This document shows positions 12,004 to 22,635 of a stretch of 64,000 nt of DNA, piece by piece. The stretch lies in the NCBI GenBank assembly GCA_902806575.1, contig CADCXD010000007.1, forward strand, positions 496,001 through 560,000, given 5' to 3'. Under the pieces are notes generated by a model that was not told the origin of the DNA, made no database searches, and was given only the letters and a program-made list of their open reading frames with translations. Within the stretch, counting starts at the first letter, position 1. Each line of letters starts with the position of its first letter. Position numbers and translations under genes: made by a program. Source of the stretch: Jackrogersella multiformis. Lineage: Eukaryota; Ascomycota; Sordariomycetes; Xylariales; Hypoxylaceae.

Positions 12004-12814
12004 CTACGCCGTCTTCTTCCACTGCGTGTACGCGCCGATCAGACTGCTCACCGTGCCCGCGAGGCCGACGAACCCGTCGTCGAACCCGAGCCAGCCGAGC
12101 GCCGACGTGGGCACCGTCAAGTCGCAGAGGTCCGACACGAGCTGCAGCTGGCTAGCGGCGCGCTCCCTGTTCCCCCTCGCGTTAGTTCTGATTTGCACAC
12201 ACACCCAGCCACCAACCCGTAGAAGAATAAAAAACCTCGAAAAAAAAGGGGACGGAAAAAACTTACAAAGCGATCCTCTTGCTCTCGACCACGCCCTCGC
12301 CCTCCTTCTTGTCGACCTTGGCCTCGCGCTCGCGCAGGCGGTACAGGGTGTACGTCTGGGCGACGACGCTGCACAGCAGGCCCATGGCCCAGAAGCGGTA
12401 GGCCTCCCTCTGGGCCTTCTTGGCGCCCTCCCACCTGCGCACGCCGAGCGCGTCCAGCACCGTGGCCGCGTCCATGGTCAGGTACCCGGCGTAGCCGAGC
12501 TGGCGGCCCACGGTGGCGTACCTGAGCACCGGGTCGGGCACCGCGGACTTGGCGTCGGCCGCCGCCGCCGCCGCCTTGAAGTGCTCCACGTTCTTGCCCA
12601 CGCGCAGCAGCTTGCGCGCCAGCCCGAACTGCTTCTTGATCGCCTCGAAGGGCGCCACCTCCGCCTTGGTCCCGTTGGTCCGGAACAGGTACCACGCGTA
12701 GAACCGCGAGAAGTACTGCAGCGCGCGCAGCAGCTTGTCGCGCCCTACCGTCGTCGCCACGAACTTGAGGTAATGCGCCACCGTCGGGTGGTAGACGACC
12801 GCGTCGGCGACCAT
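12004..12814 (-). CDS. PEX11: Peroxisomal membrane protein PEX11 (peroxisome proliferation)
   Basis: Two exons: 12267-12814 and 12004-12166, giving 236 aa, the usual size for fungal Pex11. The donor is GTAAGT. The acceptor follows a CTAAC branch and keeps frame (phase 2 to 1). The N-terminus carries HPTVAHYLKFVATTVGRDKL and LRALQYFSRFYAWYL, the amphipathic membrane-remodelling region, and the C-terminus shows SDLCDLTVP and GLAGTVSSLIGAYTQWKK, both typical of Pex11. Known role: elongation and division of peroxisomes by curving the membrane. The coding region is very GC-rich compared with its AT-rich flanks and produces long shadow frames on the opposite strand. An alternative upstream acceptor would add six residues. 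Confidence 0.95.
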
Positions 12815-14489
12815 TTTGCAAGAGGTGCTAGTCGGAAACTGGGTGGGTAGTTTTGGTTAGGTTATTTAGGTAGATCAGGTTTCGGTATCGACTCGCGGAA
12901 GGCCTTGCGCTATATCTTTGCGGTCGGTCGGTATCGTACGGCTATATTCAGCTCGAGGAAGCTGGCCGAATAGAACAGATACGCAAATGTAGGCTCTATC
13001 TAGCGTCCCTGACGAATCGACTTGATTCAAATCGATTCGAATAGGCGAAATGATTGAATGAATAAGCAAAATTCGAGTTTGGATTTCCGGAAATGCCAAT
13101 GAAAATGTCTAGACGATTATCAGAGAGAGATGTGTCGCTATTGTGCAAAGAGGCGGGGAGTAACCTATTAACGACCACATTGAACACTTGCAGCCGACGG
13201 GTTGGAGGGATGGATCAATCATACCTAGGCTGGGTAGGTAAGTCACCGATTGTAATGCCTTAGGTGGATCCAGCCAGAAGCACATGCCGAGGTCCACTAA
13301 GGCAAAGGGAAATGGCGAGCCTGCGCCGGCAATTTTACCAAACGTTTTTTGCCGGCCGTAATCCCCTTATCCCCTAAAAAATAAAAAAAAAAAGGGTTTC
13401 CGTTATTCAGACGATATCTGTAATTGTCGTACATTACTGGTTGAATATCACTTTCAAAACGTACTAATCTAAACGTGACCCGAATATTAATATGACATGT
13501 TAGTAAATGGAAACAGAAACGGGAACGGAAATTCGCTTGAATCTGAATCCCTGTTCCGTTGAAGAAGAGCGGATTTCGCTGTACCTACATACGGATATAG
13601 TACCTAGGTATCTAGGTACATCTTGGGGAAATATTTGAGGTACGTACTTAAGTAGTACTATTTAGGCCATCAAACTGTTCTCAAATAAATATCTATAAAA
13701 CATATAAGTACGCAGATTATTACTATGAGTTATGAATATATTCATGTAGTTTCTATTTAATTTACTTTATCAAAACATCATCACTTTAATATCATCTATC
13801 ATAAGTTACCCTCCGAGTGTAATGCAAAATACACACACACGAATCTAGGAATTTATTCCGGCCTCGTGCTCCCGAGACGGACTAGTAGTATGCACTAGAA
13901 CTAGCCTCATAACCATATTACCTATGTACGCATAGGTAACTAGCTACTCGGCATCCCCTTACCATCAAGATAAGAACTGTCCACAATGCAAATCACAAGT
14001 ACGAAACTTGGGGGTAGGTCGGTGTGGCATTTACGGTGAGGAAGGCTTATGAGAAAGCTCTTGTTACTTTGCCAACCTAGAAACTCCTCTCTATGAGACG
14101 CCTATGAGACGAAACTGATTCCGCGTGAACCCCCAACCATTACCAGAAGTGCCCGGTTGTAGTGGCAGACGTAGGAGAAAGCAAAGCCGGCTAATAAATC
14201 TAGCCTACCTTTAACAAAGGTCGCTGCCGACCTAGTGCACTCCATATCAAACGAGAGACGATTAAAACCGAGCTTTGAGGCCCGGATCCGAAAGAATGTC
14301 CCCAAACAGGAAATGCGTCCTGAGCACGATAAGATGCTCGTAGAGGATTAGATCGGTAGCGAAATACGGCCGCCCATCAGACTCGTCCTTCGCGTCCAAA
14401 AAGACTGCCTTCGCAGTGGTGACCGTAAACGGTCGGCGAGACCCTTGGTGGTAGGAGAGCTTTCATCCTATTTAGAATCTCACGACTGC
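12815..14489. other. Intergenic region upstream of PEX11
   Basis: No supportable gene. TACCTAGGTA lies at 13601-13610 followed by a near copy. AT-rich sequence spans about 13680-13850. Short open frames on the minus strand look random. Confidence 0.55.
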
Positions 14490-16084
14490 TCAGTCGTACT
14501 GAAACAGAACGCTGATGGATTCACCGTGATGGATGCGGCGGATGGCCTCGGCGAATATAGGCGCAACGTCTAATACCTCGAGCTTGGAGCACATTCTCTT
14601 GTGCTCATCCTGAGGAACCGAGTTGGTCACGATGACCTTGTCTAGGGCTGAAGCATTGATCCGGGCAATGGCGTCACCGCTTAGTACGCCGTGAGTCAGG
14701 AGCGCGTAGACAGCCGTTGCCCCCTCCTTTCGTACTAGTTTCGCGGCGCGTGTTATGGTGTTGGCAGTATCAGCCAGATCGTCAACCAAAATACAGACTC
14801 GGTTGGCAACATTGCCTACCAGCATCATCGTCGCATTTTGTCGATCCGTGATCCGCGTTGGCCGTCGTTCCTAGTTTGGCCGAATGAGTTTGACGACACG
14901 TACGGAAAAAATTCGTCTTACCTTATGAATAAGGGCAAAATCCATGCCCAAGCTATCCGCGATAGCAGTGGCTCGCTTTGCACCGCCAGCATCCGGACTC
15001 ACAATCACGGCTTCTCTATAGTCGGGAATGTTCTGCTGGATATATCGCTTTAGCAAGGGACGGCCGTAAAGGTTATCCATCGGGATGTCGAAGAAGCCCT
15101 GGTATTGAGGATCATGAAGATCTAGAGCAACAACGCTACGACTCTGATTAGCTAACACCCTCGCATAGGAAACATCCTGCGGAAAATTGAGTTGTTGGAG
15201 AGGGAGGAGAGCTTTGGGGGATGGAGCCTAAAATAAAGATAACGAATTCGTCCTTAAGCTAGGGAGACACATACTGGTCTGCACCGGCACAGGTCAACAG
15301 ATCCGCCACCAGGGTTCCGGCCTGCGCGACCCATCTCTTATATCCTGGTTTGGCTTCAAAGGTGGCGATGAGTCCGGGATTTTCGTAGTCGTGAGTAGTA
15401 TAACTGCCCCCACGTGAATGGTTCGGCTGCTGATAATGAACCGAATGTGTGTCGCCGTTTATGCTTCCGTTGGTGTTCCCATTGGTATTGAAGTAGTTCT
15501 CGCTGTTGGTACGGTGAAGGCCATTTCCGTTTCCGATTCCATTAGTAAGGGAAGTCTTGCTCATCACCCTGGCGAGGTCTGTCTCCCTGTTGAAGCTGGC
15601 GCTCTTGACGATACCGGGTCCGGGTGTTGCTGGGACGCTTTCAAAGGTGTACTTGTCCCTCGAAACCTCGGTCGGGGGTTTTGACAATGGTGCTCCAATC
15701 TTATTGTAAGGTAGGTCTGGTTGTCGGGAGTAGGGGAACAATGGAAGCACGGCTGTGACGCGCTTGGCCGAACCTGTTTTGCAGGCAGATATCACTGTTT
15801 GCTATAGTCAGTCCTCAGTCCTGGTGACACACAAAGACCTGAAAAATCTCTCAGTTGTGCATACTGATACAGAGTTCTATCAGGTGGTCGTTCACAGAAC
15901 CACCTCCTGACTGGATGATGAAAACATCCTTGCCTCGCACCGAGTCCTGGATCTCGCAACGGGTCTCCCCGACAGAGAATTTGCTCAATATGCGGTTTCC
16001 GCTAGGGACTCCGAGCATATTGCACACAGACTCTGCGAGGGACGGGTGAGAGTTCCCGGAGAGGATGACGATGTTCCTAACCAT
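14490..16084 (-). CDS. PRS1: Ribose-phosphate pyrophosphokinase, Prs1-type with a long internal insertion
   Basis: Four exons: 15865-16084, 15275-15794, 14922-15135 and 14490-14870, giving 444 aa with clean phases. The start at MVRNIVILSGNSHP is the canonical family start; an in-frame upstream ATG at 16159 is rejected. Core PRPP synthetase parts are visible: VTAVLPLFPYSRQ, the DLHDPQYQGFFD motif, and the ribose-phosphate loop VDDLADTANT. About 125 residues, rich in Asn, Ser and Gly, replace the short catalytic flexible loop between SRQ and the VADLL helix. Known: yeast Prs1 carries such a non-homologous region and works in hetero-oligomers with Prs3, linked to cell-integrity signalling. Inference: this is the Prs1 orthologue and probably needs a partner subunit. 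PRPP feeds purine, pyrimidine, His and Trp synthesis. Confidence 0.93.
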
Positions 16085-16683
16085 CTTGGAGATGTGCCGC
16101 AGGAAGGAAAGAAAGGCGGTGTCGAACAGAAAAGTTGCACTTTGGCGAGACAAGCACAACTATCTTGGAGAGGGACGAAGAAGACCGATGCAGCTCGTGA
16201 TGTATGCTGTATGCCGTATGTAATGAACGCGGTACTCGAGGATGGTTATTCTTTAAAAATCTTCTTCCAAGGTTTGTTGCTGCAGAAGAATCCAAATTGC
16301 TCCGATTGCGGTAGGTCAAATAATGCCGACGTCAGAATGTCGAGCAGTTTAAGCCGCAGGACTTGAACCGGAGACGAGCAAGTCACAAGACCAAGCAGAG
16401 CAAGGAAGAAAGCGAGACAAGTGCAGGTCTCAAGCTGAAGCGGATGTTAGACGGCTGCTCAAAGAGACCTTATGTAAATCCTAGAGAAGATCCATGGCGA
16501 GGACAGAATACCAGGTTTTTTTTTAGACAAAGAAAATTGTGCGCAATTGTAAATTGTTCAAGTTTGGTTGCTGGCTGCACGACAGGAAAAAGAAGATTGG
16601 AGGGATTGAATTTTCTTCCAATTGACCGCGGGGCCTCAACTTGCAAGAGAAAAAGAATGAAAAAAATTCTGCCGGGTTTAACT

Positions 16684-16822
16684 GTACCTACCATACCTAC
16701 CTTGGTAGACAACCTAGAACCTTGCGGTCGAGGTTACCTCCTACCCAGCTACATACCTAGGTACACTACCTAGGTACATACACTACACTGCACTACACTA
16801 CACGTAGGTACTACCATACCTA
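16684..16822. repeat. Cluster of ACCTA/TAGGT motifs with two TACCTAGGTA palindromes
   Basis: Exact palindromes at 16754-16763 and 16767-16776, surrounded by partial copies and a CACTACACTA simple repeat. Confidence 0.75.
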
Positions 16823-17165
16823 GAACCGCTAAGGGGCTTAGGCATGTTACGCAAAATGATGTTTTATCAGCGATATTAGTGGGCGATTTCGGTGGCAATC
16901 ACCACGAACTAACGTCAGAACCACCTTGGAGGGGGGCTACTGCAACCCGCACCTGTGACCACTTAGCACTCAGCTTGTGAGCCTCTGACCCAAGAACGAC
17001 CCTAGAATAACTCTTAGTTATGTGTCATAGGCCTGTGGGTAGCCGTATTCCTGTGGGTCGTTACCGCCATCTCTCTTTATTTGGGGGAGAGATTTTCATT
17101 GGCCAGATACCTCCTAAAATTGCCGAATTCACGCGATACATGCATCCGGTTGTCCTATCCGTTAT

Positions 17166-17335
17166 ACCTGTGTACCTAAGTACCTGTGTAGGTAGGTACC
17201 TAGGTACATACTTAAGTACTTATCACCTATCTGATACCTAGGTACCTAGGTAGGTCCAGCCGTCGTCATTGGAGCTAAAATTACAGAATGAATTCTTTGT
17301 ACCTTTCATCCTACTACATGGTACATACCTAGGTA
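17166..17335. repeat. Dense TACCTAGGTA palindrome cluster
   Basis: Exact palindromes at 17197-17206, 17235-17244, 17243-17252 (overlapping, 8-nt step) and 17326-17335, plus half-sites. It lies about 460-630 nt upstream of the Fpg start. Confidence 0.8.
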
Positions 17336-17794
17336 GGATGTAGTGTATTCAATTCTTGTCTCGTCAATAAGAACCATAAGTCTTCGTTGGAAAACGAAGG
17401 GATGCCTACCATGTATTTAACAAATGAGACAGTATCTATTTGGATTACTAATTCCATCAGATCTCAATGCCGGAAATTCAAGGCTGCCAGATCTAATCGA
17501 GTCAGACGGGTCGGTCAGGGTCAGATCTGAAGCCGTAACCCATGCAGCAGCGGCATCTCCATCCCCTTTGTTTTATTTACCCATGTATTCACTAAGACAT
17601 TTATCTGATGTAGGTAGGTATGTCACCGCTGGTTACCTAATTGCTAAACAAACAAAAAGATCGACGATATCCCGTTTGAAATTCAACTTCAACATCTCGG
17701 ACAATTAATTATTCAAACTCCACTGTAATACTCCCTTCTGTTTTCTGTTTTCTATTTTCATCTTCTCCTTCTTTCTATTTGTAGGTCCCTTACC

Positions 17795-19050
17795 ATGCCC
17801 GAGATCGCCGAAGGTGAGACTAGGATATTCATATTATATCTTTTAGCAGCATCACATGTTGACAATTTTAAGTTGCTCGCGTTGTCCATTACCTCCGCCA
17901 GCATCTAGTCAGCAGAACTATCAAGAAGGTCTTGGCCCCGGATGACAGCAATGTCTTCGGCAAAGTCGGGACGAGTGGCCCCGCGTTCGAGAAGGCCCTC
18001 GCCGGCAAGAAGGTGGTAGATGTCGGTAGCCAGGGGAAATATTTCTGGATGGTGTTTTCCAGCCCGCCGCACGCTGTTATGCATCTGGGCATGACTGGCT
18101 GGGTTCAGATCCGCGGCATCCAGACCGGCTACACGCGTTATATTGAGAGGACAAAGGGCGACGAGCAATGGCCGCCCAAGTTCTGGAAGTTTCAGCTGGA
18201 AACTGATGGGGACCCTAAGGTTGAGGTTGCCTTCACTGATGCCAGACGCTTCGGCCGCATACGCCTGGTTGATTGTCCTGGAACGGATATCAGGAAGCAC
18301 TCGCCTCTAGTTGAAAACGGGCCAGATCCCGTTGTTGACAAAGACATATTTACCGAGGCATTTCTGAGGCAGAAGATGAAGAGCAGGCACGTCCCCATCA
18401 AGGCTCTATTGCTGGACCAGACGACAATCAGCGGTATAGGCAACTGGGTCGGCGACGAGGTTCTATACCAAGCTAAGCTTCACCCGGAGCAGTACTGCGA
18501 CGACTTCGACGACACGGACACCAGCGGATTGTACAAGGCGATCCGATACGTATGCGAGACCGCAGTCGAAAAGTTAGGGGACTCAGACCAATTCCCCGAA
18601 GACTGGTTATTCAAGCACCGATGGGGCAAGGGGAAGAAAGACTCGCCCAGCACCCTACCGAACGGTGAAAAGATCACCCACATCACGGTAGGCGGGCGAA
18701 CAAGCTGCGTAGTCCCTAGCGTGCAGAAGAAGAGGGGACGCACGGCCATCGACGACGTCAAGGAGGAATCCCCGCCGCCAGAAGAGGGAACAGAGAGCCG
18801 CTTCTTCAAAGGCAAAGGTAAGAACAAGAAACAAGCGAGCGTCAATGCCGATGCAGAGGAACGCCCAAGCAAGAAGGCCAAGACGGCAAAATCGAAGCCC
18901 GCCAAACAGGAGGACGACGACGAAGAACTAAAGCCTGCCCCTAAAACAGCGCGGAAGTCCAGCAAACCGAAGAAAGAGGTGAAGCCGATTGAGCCTTCGC
19001 CCGAGCTCGGCAGGAGGCGGTCGAGTAGACTTAGCCGCGTAGCAGCATAG
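17795..19050 (+). CDS. Formamidopyrimidine-DNA glycosylase (Fpg/Nei family) with Lys-rich tail
   Basis: Two exons: 17795-17813 (19 nt) and 17873-19050, giving 398 aa. The first exon encodes MPEIAE, and splicing restores VARVVHYLRQHL. Pro2 and Glu3 of the mature Fpg active site are therefore present. HLGMTGW (beta-sandwich) and LLLDQTTISGIGNWVGDEVL (helix-two-turn-helix) follow, then HITVGGRTSCVV, where bacterial Fpg has a zinc finger; no Cys4 finger is seen, as in plant and fungal 'zincless finger' forms. Known role: excision of 8-oxoguanine and Fapy lesions with beta/delta-lyase activity. The last ~130 residues are rich in Lys, Ser and Pro and probably contain nuclear localisation signals. 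A start in exon 2 would lose the catalytic Pro and is rejected. Confidence 0.93.
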
Positions 19051-19797
19051 CTCGAGAAGCCAGAAAGCGGTTGAACCTCCACTGTAGCACTGTAATTAGG
19101 TATTGCCTGTAAAAAGTTCTTGGGCCGTACGTCCAGAACTACATATGTATCCATTGTATTAATATTGAATGAAAACCATAATTCAAGATAGAGCGACTTC
19201 ACCTACAGTGAGGGCACTTCTAATACCAAGACTCACCTACGTCACACGTTGCTTCTCTGTGCACGGACAGGAACCTAGGTTAGTGAAGGACTAGAGATCT
19301 GGATCAGCGTCCGACGTCCATGAACCCTCCTCTGCCTAAACTACCTGAATTCAGACGACGGCGGCATAACAGACGGAATTTAGGTTAAATATTTCATCTG
19401 ATAGTAGTCAGCCCGGTCAAACCTAATCCAGCTCACAAGCACTATTATCTACCTAGGTAGGTAGGCATCTTAGGCCATTTATCCTACCTATTTACCCCTA
19501 CGTCTGAAGCCGGATTCCCCCTCAAACTCCCTTTCATGCCCTCGGGTTGGAACCAGTGATATATATAAAAAGAGCAATTATTAATATTGATCACATGTCA
19601 TGAGGGTATTGGGTAGTATCTCGGCAGGAAACGCCGTACAAATGGATACTCGAATAACAAGCCAGCCTAGGTCTTTCAGACCCGTGAACTCCAGCCGGTC
19701 TATTCCATATCGATATTCCTTAACTCATGTCGTTCCAGTCATATTCATCGCGGGTATGCACACGCACGCCCAAAGCCGCATGTCGCCTGGTATGAGG
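19051..19797. other. Intergenic region between convergent genes
   Basis: No gene seen. It contains TACCTAGGTA at 19450-19459 in a longer CTACCTAGGTAGGTAGG context. Confidence 0.55.
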
Positions 19798-21952
19798 TCA
19801 CTCGATGCTCATGCGCATCAGGCCATCATTAGTATCGACCATTCCTTGGAATCCGACGCGACCCTTGGCGCCGTTGATGATTCTTCCGCCGCTGTTTCCA
19901 CCGGAGCTTCCATTCTCGCTTGGTGTGCCTGAAGCTTTATCTCCGCCATGATTGCTTCCCGGTCTGGAACCCCAAGGTGCCATATCCCGCTGAAGGGGGC
20001 TTTGCGTGATTGGGGAATTATGGACACTGTTCATTCCGGGGCTGACTGCTCTTCTCTTAAAGCTGTGTGGGTCAAAATCATCATCCCTTCGGCGTTTGTT
20101 AATACGGCGCGTGATCTCCGCTGCGGTCGGTGGGACGCTACCTCCTTGTGATAGTGGCGCTGAAGAAGGCTGTGGGGTCTCCGATTTTTGACTCTCACTT
20201 CCAGGACCACCAGCTGCCAACCCAATACCAGGGCCCAGGCTAAAGGGATTGACGTTACCAGACCCCGCCGACAGCGAGGGGGAATCCATGTTAACATCTT
20301 CGCCTATCCCAGACGAGGAACCCCTAGGCATAAATGACGAAGGCGGAGGAGTTACTCGGGCACCTATAATACTGCTCGTCTCGGAAAAGGTGTCGAAAAA
20401 GCTTCTCTTCAAGTTCTTCATCGCCTGCTGCTTGAAGCTACTTGACAAGCCCGAATCGGTCATCATATCATCTTCCGGTATGTCATCAAGAGAGTCTTGG
20501 GCAGTAGTGAGGTTCGGGGAGGATTGTGCCGTTGATAGGCTCGGTATATCTAAAGCTGGAGGTGGGCCTTGTGGTATACGAGGTTCAAGGTCCATGTCAC
20601 TCTCGCGAACTTGACGAATGACCTCTGCTTCTCGGCGAACTTCCGAATCTACCGGGGCACTTTCTTCCGCGAGCGCGGCACGAATGCGTGCAAAGCCTTT
20701 TGTCTTTGGCTAGGCGTTTTTAGTAAGTACGCTTTTATTGTGGAAAATAGGGAAGACCTACCAGAAGACTGCCGCGTCTCGTAACGGCCCGCTTGATCAC
20801 ACCTCTGACACCCTCTCTCGACAGCGTTTCTCCAGTGTCCATATTCTTGTCCTCGCTCTCGCTACCAGAGATATGCAGTTGATTCGCGGCCCAGCTGATA
20901 CTTTCTCTGCGCGCATGGGGGATTGGAACATCCCTTATTTCCTTCACGACATTGTTGGGTGGTGACTTGGAGAAGGCGCCTGGGGTACCAGGGCTAAAAC
21001 CTAGTCCTGCCAGACTACGCATTCTCTTCCTTGGGTGCTTGCGGGGCCGTGTTCGAAAACTCTGAAGACTGTGGATAGCGGATGATGTCCCAGGCATCCA
21101 GGGGACGACGTTGCTACCGACGCCAGGTAGTGGTTGCTGGGTACTCTTAGCGACCTGCGGCGTACTGTAAATGGCATCCTCCATCTCTTCATCCATGATG
21201 TCGTCATCACCAGAGCTCGAGGAAGAGTCGGAAGCTAATGGGTTTGTGCTTCCTACGGAGCTAGAAATGTTCATGCGTTCCTGGTTACCCATCATGGACC
21301 ACAACGAGTTGATGGATTGCTCCTGTCCAAATTCCCCGTTGCTTCGACCGGGGATACTCATGGCGCGTCCGCCGATGGTTGGAGACGAATCGGGTGACGA
21401 CTGTTCGGCAAGGGTGGAATGGTGCAAGCTGGTGGCGGCTCTCGAGAAGTCTAAACCGCGCGATCGTCGAGGTAGAATGTTGGTTGGGGAAGCATAAATC
21501 TGAGAATGGTCAAGCTTCGGCGAAAGGGGGGCGAGTTTCACTTGGTTGGGTGTTTGGATAAGCGAGGCGGAATCGCACTGTGACATCTGAAGAGACAACC
21601 CGCGCATGGGAAAGTCGGGTCGACGAGGGGTAACAGGAGTCGGAACGGCAACGGTGGCGGCGGCGGCAGCGGCAGCGGCAGCGGCAGCGATAGTAGGTAT
21701 GTCTTGGCTCCTATCCTTAATAAGAGAGCTGTCGGTATCGTCTTTTGATGTACGTCGGGCGGCTTCGAGAATGTGAGGTGAAGGCGACAATTGTGAGCCT
21801 CCTCCATCCGATAAACTTCGCGTCCTCACCAGGGAGATGGGTGACCTTTCGATTATTCCAAAGCCGTAGCCTCCATGGTTGCCATGGCTACCCCCGGCTT
21901 TCATATCTTCTTCGCCCATGACTACTACCTCATCGTAATCGTTTGTAGACAT
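19798..21952 (-). CDS. Conserved-looking Ser/Pro-rich protein, function unknown (possibly nuclear)
   Basis: Two exons: 20762-21952 and 19798-20709, giving 700 aa, separated by a 52-nt intron (GTAGGT...CTAG, phase 0). I do not recognise a named domain. Visible features: an acidic N-terminus; a poly-Ala run of about 12 residues; short motifs that look conserved (RRPDFPMRGLSLQMSQ, NQLHISGSESEDKN, GVIKRAVTRRGSLL); a basic patch RPRKHPRKRMRSLAG; an acidic stretch SSSGDDDIMDEEMEDA; and a C-terminal basic KRRRDDDFDPHSFKRRAVS, followed by a glycine-rich spacer and GRVGFQGMVDTNDGLMRMS. Several SP/TP sites could be CDK or MAPK targets. Inference: a regulated, largely disordered nuclear protein. The intron's clean phase and the structured C-terminus argue that it is a real gene. 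Confidence 0.8.
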
Positions 21953-22635
21953 TCGAACCTATACTTCTATATCCCCACGAATTGACGATCCTATATTAGA
22001 GGTTCGGACGGATGGATTGTCGATTAATAGGCCGTCAGGCGTCCAACGTTACTGGATAGTAGTGCCTATAAGAATTGCCAAGTTCGACTGTCGTATCAAC
22101 CACATGGGCGCGGACAAAGGACAACACAGGGCTAAGACCTCGAGCGTGCGTTGAAATAAAAAGATGTTCAAGTAAGAGTTCAAGGATCGACGTTGGAATT
22201 GTAACATCGCGCGTCATTGCCACGGTAGACGCGGGTTATAAGAACTTAATATCATAATCGATAAGCTAGTTACACGAACAATAGAACTACTAGGGTTAGA
22301 CGATACTAGAGTGGGATATTAGCAACCAATCAACATCTCGGATAAAATTCTGTGGAGCATTTTTTCTATTAATATGTCCGCCCCATCCGTCGAGGGAGGT
22401 AGGGCGGCCCCTTATGACGATCTTTAGCTTTAATGTTGATTTATTAAGGTTGACAGGGTTGAGTCGTTTATACTATGTAGCTGCGCGTAACATTAATATA
22501 CCTTACTAACTAGCAATTATCATTATTATTCACCCTCCTTTCAAAGACACACCATATAAAGGCAGATTAGGTAGGTAACTTTTCGTATACTCTAGCAGGT
22601 GCTTAGATAGTATCGAAACTCCCCCTCTTTCCATT
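21953..22635. other. Intergenic region
   Basis: Upstream of the Ser/Pro-rich gene and downstream of the PL4 gene. No gene or repeat stands out. Confidence 0.5.

Larger units (their letters stand above)
16085..17794. promoter_or_regulatory. Divergent intergenic region between PRS1 and the Fpg gene
   Basis: Shared upstream region of two divergently transcribed genes. No supportable gene; the 136-codon frame at 16363 has no ATG start and no family features. This region has the densest group of TACCTAGGTA palindromes, annotated separately. Confidence 0.55.

Noticed and set aside
12026..12850. 274-codon open frame opposite PEX11
   Set aside because: GC-rich antisense shadow; its Ala/Arg/Leu/Gly composition is an artefact of codon bias.
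16085..16159. Upstream in-frame ATG extending PRS1 by 25 residues
   Set aside because: PRPP synthetases start at the MVRN position; the extension has no conserved features, although a targeting role cannot be fully excluded.
16340..16385. Possible reverse-strand tRNA T-arm (GGACTTGAACCGG)
   Set aside because: Flanking bases do not form the stem and the other arms are missing.
16363..16773. 136-codon frame in the PRS1-Fpg intergenic region
   Set aside because: No proper ATG start at its beginning, random composition, and its end runs into the palindrome repeats.
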